From Orthonyx spaldingii (Eukaryota; Chordata; Aves; Passeriformes; Orthonychidae), in contig VZTJ01002496.1 in the NCBI GenBank assembly GCA_013397795.1, forward strand, positions 396,542 to 460,541: a stretch of DNA of 64,000 nucleotides, in the 5' to 3' direction. The notes beneath the pieces were generated by a model, which was not told the DNA's origin, searched no databases, and saw nothing but the letters and a program-made list of their open reading frames with translations. How positions within the stretch are numbered: position 1 is the stretch's first letter; the number at the start of each line of letters is the position of its first letter. The position numbers and the translations under genes were made by a program. Positions 32,903 through 45,765 of the stretch are shown here, one piece after another.

Positions 32903-34320
32903 GTAAGAGTTAAATCACAGCCTGATTCTGTTCAAAGTGAAAATTTGTGTTCCCTAGCTGTGATTCTCAGGACCGAGCTGTTGCTCCTGGGGGGAAAAGC
33001 CCTGGAATTCCGGGAAAGCACCTGCTGCAGAGTAGCCAATGGAACTTTGCCAGGTGCCAGATCTCAGGCTGAGAGTGCATCTCACAGCTGCCGTGGCCAG
33101 GTTTGCCTGTCCCAAAGGGTTTTTTCCATGAAGAAGGCAGACTTAGCTAGCAGAGCACTCTCCGAAGCTGACTCTAAAGGAATATCTTTTTTTATATGGA
33201 ATGTTTACCTGTATACCCATCAAAGCCTGGGAGGTGACCATCCCTTACCATTTGTTTACCTGCATGGGAGGATTGTTGCAGCAATGCCTGGAAGAAACAA
33301 GATTAAAAAGCAATTACTGTAGTGTGACAGTGGTGTGTTGTCCAGAAAATACCTTTTTCAAGTTAAATTCCTTCTCCAAGTTGATGGCTTTTAGGCGTAG
33401 ACAGAGGACAGAAAACTCTCAGCACATGAAAGAAATTTCTGCTGTGAACTGTGGGAGCCTTTGAAAGTTGAAATAACTTTTGTAGCTGGAAGTTTCAATT
33501 TATTTAATTTATTTTGCTTCCTTAGGGCTCGGCTGTACTTGTTTTGTTGAGTTAATGTATTTATGGGCACATTGTGCTGTTCTCCAACAGGAATGACCCC
33601 TCAACTCCAGCAAGTCATCTGCCACTTGTTAATGTTGGTGTTAAGCCTGTTTAAAATCTCTTCCTCAGATTCCAGCTCCCCCCTGCTTCCCTCTTGAGTG
33701 CTGTATCACCAACAGAATGGAAAAAAGCAATACGTAAGACTATTTTAGTGTAATAGGAGAAATGCGGCCTTGCTTCAGCTGTGCTTAACCCCTGGCTTTA
33801 AGTGGCTACAAGAGATTTGTGAGATGTGCTTGATCGTCTGCAAAAGGAAAAGCCTCGTGGTGAGAGAGGGGAGGAGGGAACTGCAGCAGAGCTTCAGGTT
33901 GCTGAAGGCCCTTCTAGGTGTGCATCCCTTCCTTGCTTTGCTGTCTGAGGTGAAAAGGGGCTCTCCAGCAAGAGGAGTTGCATCAGGAGGAGGTGTGCTT
34001 GGTGAGGGCCAGTTTGTGGTTTTTCCTTAGCTTTGCTGTCCTTCCTTGTGCAGGACATGCTGTCCAGGTCTCACTGTGGAACTCCCTTGCTCTGATGCAC
34101 ACCTGTGGTGCGCTGGGTTTAGTTACTGCCTTTGGTTCAAGTAACTTGTAAAGGAATTTCACTGACTCCTGGGCTCTCATACCAGAGGTTTCCTTGCTGA
34201 GCCACCACTCAGGAGTCACCTGCTCCATATTCCTCCTCCATATCTGACCCAACTTGTTCAATCCTCTTCTTTCCCTGTGAAGCAAGAGACAAAAAACTAG
34301 CATTTGCTATAGTTCACAAG

Positions 34321-34558
34321 GATCACAGCTTCATTTAGGTGGGACAAGCCCTCCCAGCCCGTGGAGTCCCAGCTGTGCCCGATGCCCACCTTGTCCCCTG
34401 CCCAGAGCTCTTGAGTGCCACGTCCAGGCCTTCCTGGGACACCTCCAGGGATGGGGACTCCAAACCTCCCTGGGCAGCCCCTGCCAAAGCCTGGGCACCC
34501 TTTCCATGGAGAAATTGCTGCTGATGTCCAGCCTGAGCCTCCCCGGCACAGCTTGTAG
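34321..34558 (-). mobile_element. CR1 LINE 3' fragment (minus strand)
   Basis: Starts with a decayed tail (GATCACAGCTTCATTTAGG) and runs through GGAGTCCCAGCTGTGCCCGA to CTGCTGATGTCCAGCCTGAG. Same subtype as 3,622-3,890, in reverse orientation. Confidence 0.93.
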
Positions 34559-37500
34559 GATGGTGACAGGCTCTGTACGCAGCTCGTGCCTGCAGGGAAG
34601 CCACATGAGAAGGTGACATCCGTGTGCCAGTACGAATCTTGACTCCAGAAATACTCAGTGTGAGGTGAAGGTGTAGCTGTTTTAACAAAACATGAAGTGG
34701 AAATATCTCGTTCTTGGTGTTTCCAGGTTTGCTTGCAGCTGTTGTGCCTGTGCCCATCCTTTCTTTCTGTCCTGTATCAGAAGTTGCGACCTAAAAATAA
34801 ACTGTGTTGTGCAGAGGAGTGGGAAATGAGACAGCAGCACTGATTTCAGGTTTCACTGCTGTGTGTGTGCCTGTGCTGAGAGGCTTTCTGCTGGTCAGGG
34901 AGCTGCAGCTGGGGCTGAGCAGTGCAGGCTGTCATCACCCAGCTGGGACTGAGGTAATGCTCTTCTGCTCTTGGGCCTGCTGTTAATCCAGACCCCAAAT
35001 TTAAAAAAAACAGGGTTTGAAGAAGGCAAAAAGGTTGTTAGAGTTTCTTTGAGGTGAGGATAACCCTTATAAATCTCTGAAAGGGAAGGGAACAGATTTA
35101 TTTGCTGTGCTGCCTGCTCTGCAGTGGCTTGGAAAGGTCTCTGGTGAGGTGGCCATGAACTCCTCTGTCACCAATTGAAACCACTCAAAGGGCACTGCAG
35201 TGGGGTTTGCTCTGCTGTGCAGACTGATATCTTCACTGGTCTAACTGAGACAGCTGTGCTGTTTCACTGGTATTTGGGAAAGAAATGGAGTGGACAGGGA
35301 AGCTGAAGGTCACTTTTGTATTCCAGCCTCTTTGTCTACTTCAATGTTGACATTAAATTCATGGGTACAGGGCAGCTTTGCCTGTTGCTCTTTGTACTTT
35401 GGTGGCAAGGACTGAAATCTCTGTTTCAGGTGGGAACGGGCCCCAACTCTGGTGTCTCTTGCAGGATGACTTCTGTGTGTTTCAGAATCAGGCATCCTCT
35501 CCCCACAGGTTTGGAAAGTGTGTCTTTGGAGAAAGAGAGAGAGGAAGCTCCTTTTTAAAGGTACAGGGGCCCTGTGAAACCTGGAGGTGCTGTGCGAGCC
35601 TTTTGGTGTATGACAAGCCTGCCTTTCTGCCCCTCCAGTGCTTTCAAAAGTGCAGGACAGTTCTTTGCCCTCATCTTTTTAATTTCTCTTAAACTAAGCC
35701 TTGAAGATCTTATGTGACTTGCTGATTTTGTAGTCTGTACCTCAGGAAGTGCTGCAGTTGGGCTGGTGTGTTGCATTTAGGCAAATCAGCTCATTTTGGC
35801 ACTTAGTGTGCCTGGTGTAACTACTTTTCTCCCAGGTGTAAGAAAAAAATGGGAAATAAAATCTGTTTGGTTTAAAATCACACCAGGCAAATTCCAGCGT
35901 GGAAGGCAGTAGAAGTAAGTGAAGGTCCATGTGAGGTTTTTTTTCTCTTTATACTTGGTTAATTCTGCTTTTGCAGTAGAAAGAGATAAGTCCATTGATT
36001 AACTGGGCAGTTTATGGAAGTGAGGAACTGGTGTAGAACCAGCTTATGGTTGGGAATTCCCTGGCAGGGGAAAAACAATGAAACCATATCCCAAGAAAAA
36101 CATGGACCTGGAGCCCTGGGATGGCAAGCCTGTAGAGCTAGATAAGGAGACAGCACAGGAAAATGCACTAATTGATAATTGCTCCAGAAGAGTAGAGTGG
36201 GAGATAACTGATCCCTGCCCTCTCCAAAAAAATTCTGCGAGCTCAGTAGCCTGGCCTTAGCAACAGGGTCCAGCACATTTTATTTCCTCTGCTGAAAGAG
36301 GGATCATGTCTATAGCAGCCTTTACATGAGGAGAGCTCTGAGCTAGAAAATGAGCTGCTGCATTGCTGCTTTTAGGCAATAACATCCTTAATATTCCTGT
36401 CTTCAAGTCCTGTACCCCTGGGATAACTGGGAAGAGCTGAGCTGTGGTTGTTGTGTGACTGTCCTGCTTTTGTCTCTGGTGACTGCTGTGGTTAGTTCCT
36501 CTTGCCTTAAACAACAGCCTCACAGAGTGCTTGGCGCAAGTTATATTTTAAGGTGGGTATAACTGTTTTGACAGGTGATCTGCAGGATGGCTGGATTTCA
36601 CTCCTGCAAGGGAGAATGTGGGCCAGGTTGCAGGGAAATTCCCTTCATTTTGATAGTGGTTTTCTGGAGCCTGCTAGCCTGCTTACTGGGGAAGGCCCCG
36701 TAAGTTTGGGTTTCCCTGCTGCACTGTCAGATTTTTCCTACTGCTTAATCAATGATCTGCTCTGAAAAAAGTGAGCAAAACAGAAATGACACCCTTGCTT
36801 CATCTTCAGCCTTGCTGTAACAACCCTTTGCAGCCCATTACTAAGGGGTTACACTTTTTGTTTGTAGCTTTGCTTTAGCAAAATGGTCTCTCATAGCCGG
36901 AAAGCCTTAAGGAAAAAAGTTTCTGGCAATGTCTGTAGGAGTTGCAGTTCTTTGCTGTGCAAATGCTGGAATCTACATCTTGCTTTAATGTTTCTCAGAG
37001 CTAAAGTATTTTTGGATAAACAAAGCATTTCACATACTGTTTAAAGTGCTTACAGGCAACCTTTACCCCTAGAGTGGAATGCAGCCATCGGGAAAAGTGC
37101 AGTGGGAACAAGGACCTCTAATAGAGTTGATAGCCAGGAGTGGGATGGAGTGGGGTAATGTCATATCTAAATGTCAATTTTGATTGGCATATCACATTCC
37201 AAGCAGTTTATTGTATGAAAAATAGCTGGCACCCGTAAACAGATTATTTTTTATTTATGGAACAGTCTGCAGTAAGTTTTTCTCCCCCAAATTTCCACTG
37301 GATATTGCTGGGTAAGTAAGTAGGAGCAGCTAGAAATGTGCTGGAAAATTGTAGTATAGCATCTTAGGAATCATGGAGGAACCTACTGAGATAAAACCTG
37401 CTTTGCTTCCAGAGGAGAAACAGACTTCTGGTATTTGTTATTTTACATGAAAGAATTTCTAAAGTCTCTCCCACATGTTACTGCAAAGGAGAAGAGTTTT

Positions 37501-40500
37501 TCTCAACCTGGTGTCCGTGAGACAGCAAATCCTCCCAGCCTGTTAGGCAGTAGTGTAAACATACCTGCACGGCCTGGGAGCCAGAAACAAAGATTTCTTT
37601 GCACCCCCTCTGACTGGGAAAGGTGGGATTGGGCAGGAGCTGGAATCCCGGGGAGTGGGCAGTGGCACGTAGGCACCTCTCTCTGCAGGGACTGTCTGAC
37701 TCCTCACCAGATAATGTTGTGGGTACACAGAGTTTCAGTGGGATCGAGTTGCAGTGAGTGGGGGGAAGCTGAGCAGCTCCTGGGATGAGAGATTCCTGAA
37801 GGGTTACTAAATCCATACTCAGGAAGCTCCTGGAGCTGAAAGCAGCCAAAGCCTCAGGCAGAGCCTTGTCTGGTGCAGGGCAGTTAAGCTTCTCTTAAAT
37901 GTTGATTTTACTGGTACAGCTGAGTAGCTTTGAGGGTTGGGGTTTGGGTAGTGGTTTTTTTGCTTCTTCTCTATTTTTGCTTGTTTGGGTGTTTTTTTGT
38001 TGTGTGAGGCTGTAATGCAAATAAAAACCCTAAGTTTGGGGTGACTGACTTGGAGGGTTGTAATAATGGAGGCAAAAATCTGACTTTTCATTGCAGCACC
38101 AAAGGGAATCTGCAAAAAGTAGTCCCTGGCCTTGGGTGTGCTGACTCCTTCCCAGAGGTGCTGTGGGAGGGATACCTTCCCTTTTCCCATTTTTCAGCCT
38201 CTCTTTGATCGAGTTTCCTGGGCAGCAAGGTGACTTGTAAAGGTTAAAATGGGATAGCTGCCCATGCACTGCATGCCTGGAAGTTTGCTGGTCTGATATC
38301 AATTTAATTGTCATGCAAATCTTCACGTTAGATGAGACCCACATATAGATAGAATGATATTCTAAGAGCTCAAAGGAGCCTCCTTTATAAATTTTAGTGT
38401 CAGCAGCACATTTTTTATACTCAGAAAATCTTTAAACTTCTGCAGCAACTTGGGGAAAACTGCTTGGGCACGTTGGGAGGTATTTGCCACTTGAGCAGAA
38501 TATGTTCAGATGGAATAGTTCCCACTTCAGCAGAGCTCTCGGTGTGCTTCATGGAGCAGGTTGTTTTGAGCTGTGTCCGGAAGTATCCCCTGCCCTCCCT
38601 GCCCAGGAGAAGCACAGCATCCTGGTGGAATTGGCCGTGCTCCACATGTCCTTGGAGCCAGCTCTGTGCCAGCGGTGACGCGGGGCGGCTGACAAAGGAG
38701 ACATTCAGTCACCGGCCCAGGAGCATCTTCTCCTGGGTCTGGGTAATGCTCTTAACCCTGCTGGGGCTGGAGGAACAGCCAGCAGGTCTGGCTGGTTTCT
38801 TGCAATCTCTGCAGGCTGTAAAAGACTCTGGCTCTCTGCTCTGCCCATCCTCCCTTTGGGATCTGCAGGGATCCCTTTGGGATCTGCAGGGAAGCACCAT
38901 CAGCTTTCCTGGTCTCTCTCCTCCTTCCCAGGCCATCACACCACTGCTCTGCAGGAATCATGTTCCATTTAGCGAAGTCTCATCCTCTTAGGAATTGTTC
39001 TGATGTTAACAACTTAGTAATCTTTCTTTTTCTCAACTCTGTGATCCATGAAGACCCTTTTCCAAAGCAATTGTTGTGATTTCTGTCTTTGCAAAGGCTG
39101 AGTCTCAGCTATTACCTGTTAAAAGGTGGGATACGTCTGAGGTGCTGTTGTTTCTGAATCAGTGGATAACTTGGCAGGGAGACTTTTGGGTGTGAAGTCA
39201 TGGATTTAAACATAGTGGGAATTCTGACATTATCTACACGTCAGGGTGACCCATTTCTGTCTCCATCCCTTTAGCAGAAGCATGTAGACCATGCCTGTCA
39301 CAGAGTCCTCAGCTTTCATCCCATTCTCCTGCAAAACCAGAATAGGTACCAGTCACTGGAGAATGGTTCATGAGGTGCCAAACACCAGTTTGATTGGTAA
39401 AAATTAAATGGTGTAATAAGCTATTTGAAGTGGTTCCTGTTGGTAATGGACAACAGGAAACTTCACTGGTGTCATTGCAGTGCATAACTCTGGCCATTCC
39501 CTGAATTCCCTATCCCTAACATGTCTAAATGACCAGACCCTGGATTTTTATCTAGATAGGTCTGGCTGTGAACACCTTGACAAGGCCCCAGTTGTGAGTT
39601 GTTGCAGTGTGTTTCATGTTATTAATGTTTTCTAACCTAGTCACAGCTTGCTTTCTTAGAATTAACCAATCTTAGCCTTTTCTCTTCAAAGTATTTTCAG
39701 GTGAATCTGGGGAATTCTGAGCATCTCACCCTTTGGGGACGGTTGAAAATACCAGTGTGTACCAAGTCACTTCTCAGTGTCCAGGCATCTATGTAGGGCC
39801 AAGATTCCCACATGTGTCTGGGGCACTTGACTCCCCTGAGGGGTAAGAAGGCTTCTAGCAACACTGCAGCCAGATTTGTGGAGAGGAATGTGCCCTGGAA
39901 TGTGTTTTTTGGAAGGATAAGCAACGATAAGGTGGTGAGGAGGTCTGGAAACAGGAATGATTATTTTGGAAACAGGGAAGGAATCTCCTGCTGCAGAGGT
40001 CGGGTGTCACCATGATACTGCAAGAACTTAAAAAAAAAGTAACCCCATGAACAAATCCTGCCAATTAACGTAATTATGTTGCTGTTGATCGTGGTAACAA
40101 CAATTTTTTGACATTTTGGGACACTAGGAATGCGCTTGCAGTGTGCTGGCAAGCCTCCTATCAGCATTCCATGCTCAAAAGATGGAAGGGATGTTTCTGG
40201 GCTGCCTCCCTGAGGTCATCACTGCACCATTTAGTGGTTCCCTAGTGCAGATCTGTCTACTTAAACGAAATGAGGATCATTCCTTCCCTTTCACATTGCC
40301 ATTAACTGGATGATTTTATTGTCTCTGCAGGAAGAGAGCAGAGACAAGCAACTGTAGATTAGGAACAATTTGCAAAATAGTTCAGTGATTAGCACGCCTG
40401 TGGAGATGTTTTTCTGTGTAAGGACTGCATCGCAAATTTTACTGGCTCCCTATGCTCAAAGAATTAACTGTGAGGAGGATTAAAATGACATCTTAGACAT

Positions 40501-43318
40501 CAGCTAAACGTCCTCTCAAAATCCCTTTCGTTGTCTCTAAATCAATTAATTTGATTTCTTTAATCCACAAGTGAACTGGGTTGATGAACTTGTCTGAGTG
40601 ATCGATTTAGGCTGAATTTCTCCAGAGCGTTTTAAGGAGTACTTCAGTACTGGTGAAATGGTGGGGAAAAAAAGCTGAGGAAATGTGGAAATAGCCTGTG
40701 CTAGGGTGTGAAATGAAGATGCTGCTCTAGTCATGGGGGTGCATTTTCCAAGAGGCAGTCTTCAGCTGGTTAATCCAGCCCTCACAGACATTCCTGATCC
40801 TTGCTGGTATATGGAATAAGAAAATAAGACAAGAGCCTGCTCTTGCACCTTTTGCCACTGTGCTGCTTGCGTGGATGTGTGAAATGGGAGGGAAAAGACA
40901 AAGGAGCTCCAAAGCTTCGTTGAGGAGCAGCACAAGGAGTTCTGAAAAGTCTCCAAAAGTGCCCCTCAGCACTCAGATGTGGCCACTTAACTCTCCTGAA
41001 TCCTGGTTAGCTTGTAATTCCACATGGATGATAAGGATGGTAGCATTCACCTGGAAAAGATCTGAATATTAATAAGAGGAACCGCATGATCTCTCTGGGA
41101 ATCCTGCAGATCCCCACTGGCTGTAACATCTCCAGATGCTTTAGTCAGAGATGCAGCGTCCACTCTAAGCCTGCTGCAGGCAGTACCGGGAACAGTTTGT
41201 TAGATCAGGTGCTGGAAAATGGGGAATATTCTGTGAATAAGCCAGCAGCGCTCTGGAGGTGTTTGGGTCCTGTTGCCTGGTGGTTCTGAGCTGTGTTGTG
41301 ACACAGAGAACAAGGCTGGCACTAACTTCACTCATTAATCCTTCACAGCATCAAAACCTCCTGAATTTCTTCCCAGCTGATGCTGCTGCACGAAGGCAAC
41401 GCTGTGGCTGTCAGAGCAAGGGGTGGCACGGCCGGGGCTGAGCATTGTCACGTTGGATGCTAAAATAGCAGCAGACCGGTGGCGTGCGGCCGGCTCGGCA
41501 TCGCTTAGCGACTCCAGGAGCTGGGCTGCTTCCACAGGGATGCTGACACCTCAGGGAAACAGGGCCTGGCAGAGCAGCAGCCAGTGCTGTGCACACGCAG
41601 GGCCTTCCACAGAGGAGGGAGCAGGGCAGGGGTACAGGCTCCTTGATTTGGGGGAGATAGACCTTCTGTTTTCTGAAAAGTGTATAACCAGTGTCAGAGT
41701 TTGGCAAATAACACAGGGAAGGGCTGTGTGTGCCGCAGGACAGATAGGAGACAGCTCTAATCAAACCTTGCCATGCAGTGCTGCTGTCAGCAGAGCTGCT
41801 GGTACCCAAACTCTCGGTGTGAAATGCTCTTCCTGTCTTCACAGCCCAGAAACAATTCTGGATGTGGCAGGAACCATGTCCCTGCAGGCTCTGTGTGCTC
41901 TGTGCTGGAGAGGGAGAGGCTGCAGCTGGGAGGGAGCGTCTCGGGACTCCCATGGTGCTCACAGCAAATGCTGCTGATTCACAACTCGCTCATCAAAAAC
42001 CTGTGTTTATGTCTGAGCACCAGTTTGTGCTCTGGGATCCATGGGAACTGTCCTTCCTGGAAGAGGGGGCATACAGGGCGTGGGGCGTTCCCTGGCTGGC
42101 CTTCTCCTGGGTCAGGCTGTCAGCACACGGGCGGCTTCTGGGGGCTGAGGAAACTCTGCAGATAAGCGAGTGTGATGTGTTTGGGAGGGCTGCTCTCTTG
42201 AGATAAGGGCCAGTCACTCCTGAAAACTGGGCCTTCCTGGGACAGGTGACACCTCTCATAATCCTGCAGCAGGCAGGGCAGGAGGCTGGCAAGGCTTTCC
42301 CTGGCACTGTGCCACAGCTCTGTCCAGATGGACAAAGGCCATTTGACTTCCAGCCTGTGGCACAGAGGAATCTTCTGGGCTGGAGGTGGAGATGTCTGGT
42401 GTTCCCCTTCCCGCAGCACTTGGGTGGGTGCGTTACTTCTGAAGGTGAGGCGGTGGCAAAACCCAAAAGCAAATTTCCAAGCAATCCTAAACGTAACTAA
42501 AAAGGAGTCCCAAGAAAGCAGAATTACCTCACTTCCAGCTGCTTGCTTCCTGGCAGACAGTTCCTTGGGTTTGGTCTGCTTCAACAAGCAGAATTGGATT
42601 TATTTATTCCCCCTTCCTCCCCAGCTTGTCATTTGAATGGAAATGTATGAATTGCAGTTTTCGAACTATTGAGAATGGTGCAGAGACACCTCTAGCTTGC
42701 CCTCATCTGAGAGTGAAAGCTGAATTGGAAGAGCCCTACAGAGCGCTGGGGGCTGGTTCTATTCTGAATCTCTACCCTGGTTTTGTCTCCTTTGGAGGCT
42801 GGAGGGGTAGGATGAAGAGTGGGTTTGCTTCCCAGGGGCAGGATGAGTGGTTTGTGTGCTGCTGCTGGCTCTCTTTGGCTGTGCAAGACGGGGGACAGGG
42901 ATGGGGAGAAACCTGGTCCCTGGGTGCTGCGACCCGAGGGTTTTGGCCATGTGCATTTTGAGATTGCTTCTGTGCAAGTTCTTCCTCTCTCTCCTAAATG
43001 ATCCTGGTTATCTTGGAGACTGTCAGGAAAGGCTTCCAGCCTTCCTCCTTTGCTCCCCCTCATCACACCTTGCGTGATGCTGGCTTCAGAGCCAGGGTCT
43101 TGTGTATGCCAAGAGTTTTCTGGGTTGCTCTTGTAGTTAAGAAAGGGTGCTCTGGGTGTTGGAGGGTGGTCAGCAGTCCATTTCTGGCAGTTCTGTTTCC
43201 TGTGTTGTTTTGGGGGTGGTGGTATCCTCCAACATCATCCAGACCTGTTTGGACACAAGGATATTCTCTCTTCCTAAGTCCTTTGGGAAATACTGTTTGT
43301 AAAATGCATCTGCTCACC
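34559..43318. other. Long intron-like stretch without recognised repeats
   Basis: Almost 9 kb holds no CR1 that I can see, in contrast to the rest of the window. A 21-bp tandem duplication lies at 38,850-38,891. A 28-bp segment at 42,417-42,444 has good acceptor and donor matches (CTTCCCGCAG, GAAG|GTGAGG). Frames of up to 184 codons at 41,411-41,977 are open on both strands and have no motif. I call nothing else. Confidence 0.45.
38850..38891. repeat. 21-bp tandem duplication
   Basis: Two units share TCCCTTTGGGATCTGCAGGG (38,851-38,870 and 38,872-38,891). Confidence 0.85.
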
Positions 43319-43459
43319 CCTGGAAGTGCCCAAGGCCACGTTGGACATTGGGGCTTGGAGCAGCCTGGGATAGTGGAAGGTGTCCCTGCCCATGGCAGAG
43401 GTGGAACAAGATGGGCCTTGGGGTCCCTTCCCACCCAAACCATTCCATGATTCTGTGTT
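43319..43459 (+). mobile_element. CR1 LINE 3' end (plus strand)
   Basis: From CTGGAAGTGCCCAAGGCCAC through GGGGCTTGGAGCAGCCTGGG to the tail CATTCCATGATTCTGTG. Confidence 0.93.
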
Positions 43460-43608
43460 AGCATGGCCTTTCCTGTATATCCCAAGTCTTGCTAGACCTT
43501 GAGGTCATTTTCACACTGTAACAACTCCTGATGCTTTAATGAAGGCTTGCTGTTAGCTCTGCCTCTTACAATGTCCTTATTTTTATTTGTTTGGTGTTTT
43601 GTTAACAG

Positions 43609-43724
43609 TGACACTCATGACTGTGTGAGAAGCTGCCAGCAGCAGGTCTGAAATTCGACTCTCCTGTTCAAAATGAGCTTCTAACCTGATGCATTGAGTG
43701 CTCGGGCTAGAGAAGCAATTTCAG
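43609..43724 (+). other. Candidate non-coding internal exon (116 bp)
   Basis: The acceptor is strong: TTTGGTGTTTTGTTAACAG, preceded by a T-rich tract from 43,577. The donor is near-consensus: TTTCAG|GTAAGCC at 43,725. All three frames contain stops, and each of its ATGs closes within a few codons. If real it is a 5'-UTR exon of the gene starting at 20.65 kb, or part of a lncRNA. It lies about 150 bases after a CR1 tail. Confidence 0.3.
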
Positions 43725-45216
43725 GTAAGCCAGTGCATCTTGCACTTTGCATTTTCAAGCACGTGTGTTTTGGAATGGTGTATTCATTCAGTACTTTGTT
43801 TACTATGCCCTGAATTCGGGCAAGTTCTTGTGGACATTTTGGATATTTCACAAACGGTCTAACTCCAGTATTAAATTGTAAAATCTTAGGCAAAGGCAGC
43901 TGAAAAATCCCTTAACTCAGTTCCTTCTGCCTGCTTCCAGGGCAGGATGACTAAGAGTGCAACTTGAAGATGTAGATTGTGGATAAATGCTCCCAAAACC
44001 CTACTTGTAAGGAAATCTTTGCCCTTCTGGCTGTGGAAACTGGAGTGATATATTGACTAGGCAGCCAGAATGGGGACTGGAATACCTGTGTTCTCTTCCC
44101 AGCTCTGGCTTTGACGTAGATAAATGACCTGCAGAGAGAGAATAAATGGGGTGTGTGCCCTTTCTTGCTGCTTGTAGTTGTGGTTTTGCCTTTCAGTAAT
44201 CCTTTGAAGCTGTGTGAGGATTTGCTGAAAGGCATCTCATACAATTTATCGTGGTTTTGTTGTGTTTGATCTGTGCTGAAAAGCTCCATGACTGATAGAA
44301 GAGCTAGAGGGGAGGTGTAGTGAGAATCAGAAAATAAAGGTGGAGCTATTTGGTGTAAAGATTTTGAGAAAGAGTGTGTTCTAAAAGCTGTTATTTGTCT
44401 GCTGCCCCAGTGTCCAGCATCTTGAGTGAACCAAGTCCCTTGTGCTTCCCATTCCTAGTTGGGAAACCTTCTGCCTTTTCCCCCAAATGTTCTGTAATAT
44501 TAGTGAGCCTTAACTGGCTGATTCTGAGAGCCTGTGGTGGGAGACAGAGCAGAAAAGCAGCTTTCAGTTGTGATTCTTCCTGATGAATTCTTCCTGTGGG
44601 TGCCCTGAGTACATTTGTCTTTGGAAAATTCGGCTTTAGGCCCTCTCCTGTGGCTGTCCCAGCGCTGCATCCCTTTGATCTCAAATCTTGTATAATTAAG
44701 ATGTTCAGTGGCTTTTCCACAGAATCTGTAAGAAAGACCCCCAGAAATTGTGAGAAAAATGCTGTGACTAAAGATCAAGGCTGCTGAAATCGAGGAACTG
44801 ATTACTGATGCTTTTTGTGTGTCACAGGTCAGGTGAATTATGAGCAGGTTTTTGCAGCTGTTTCTCTCTGAAAACTGGCTGTGTGTCACAGCTGTTCTCG
44901 ACAAACGGTAATATCAAGGCTTGTTTACAACAGTCATGAAAAATTCCTACTTTCCCCACCCTTCTTTAACTCCATCAATATTGAGAGCAGGAGACACTTT
45001 AACCAGACACCCGGAGCTCCTGTCACTGTATTGATTGAGCTTCTCTTTGCTTTGCATCCAATACACAGTTGTTATGAATAATGCAGGAATCTATTACTTA
45101 AAGTTTAATGCAGCTTTAATCAGGGTTGGGCATCAACAGGTACAGTGCAAGAGGCTGCTCTGCTCTGTGCTAAATGGAAAAGATTCAAACCAGGTATTGT
45201 TGGGTTGTTCCCTCTG
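43725..45216. other. Intron-like unassigned sequence
   Basis: No repeat, exon or RNA gene recognised beyond the candidate exon just before it. Minus-strand frames up to 134 codons show no motif. Confidence 0.45.
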
Positions 45217-45765
45217 CCCAGGGCAGGGCCGGTCCCCTGTGCTGGCCCTGCGGAGGGACCTCGAGGGCTGTGTCCAGTTCTGGGCCCTCCCGGCCAGAGA
45301 GCCCTGGAGGGGCTGGAGCGTGTCCAGGGCAGGGAACGGAGCTGGGAAGGGGCTGGAGCGCCAGGAGCGGCTGAGGGAGCTGGGAAAGGGGCTCAGCCTG
45401 GAGAAAAGGAGGCTCAGGGGCCCTTGTGGCTCTGCACAACTCCCTGACAGGAGGGGGCAGCCGGGGGGGTCGGGCTCTGCTCCCAGGGCACAGGGACAGG
45501 ACAAGGGGAAACGGCCTCAGGCTGGGCCAGGGGAGGCTCAGGTCGGACACCAGCAGCAATTTCTGCATGGAAAGGGTGCTCAGGCCTTGGCAGGGGCTGC
45601 CCAGGGAGGTTTGGAGTCCCCATCCCTGGAGGTGTCCCAGGAAGGCCTGGACGTGGCACTCAGAGCTCTGGGCAGGGGACAAGGTGGGCATCGGGCACAG
45701 CTGGGACTCCTTGGGCTGGGAGGGCTTTTCCAACCTAAATAATTCTGTGATTCCACGATTCTGTG
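45217..45765 (+). mobile_element. Young CR1 LINE fragment, about 550 bp (plus strand)
   Basis: Begins GCCCAGGGCAGGGCCGG and ends with two tail units (AATTCTGTGATTCCACGATTCTGTGG). It is nearly identical to 20,018-20,517 and to the reverse of 5,571-6,120. The 205- and 235-residue frames across it are repeat. Confidence 0.95.

Larger units (their letters stand above)
28939..34320. other. Intron-like sequence with one minisatellite and candidate exons
   Basis: No CR1 is seen for over 5 kb. The minisatellite at 30,731-30,850 and the splice-flanked segments at 31,525-31,602 and 32,751-32,902 are listed separately. A weak CR1-like hint near 31,840-31,910 was too diverged to call. Confidence 0.45.

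Noticed and set aside
36078..36260. A 60-codon frame starting MKPYPKKNMDLEPWDG
   Set aside because: Ordered-looking, but it has no clear splice acceptor or donor, no known family, and is short enough to be chance.
41411..41977. Frames of 183 and 184 codons on opposite strands over the same DNA
   Set aside because: Mirror-image openness with no motif is typical of chance in GC-rich sequence.
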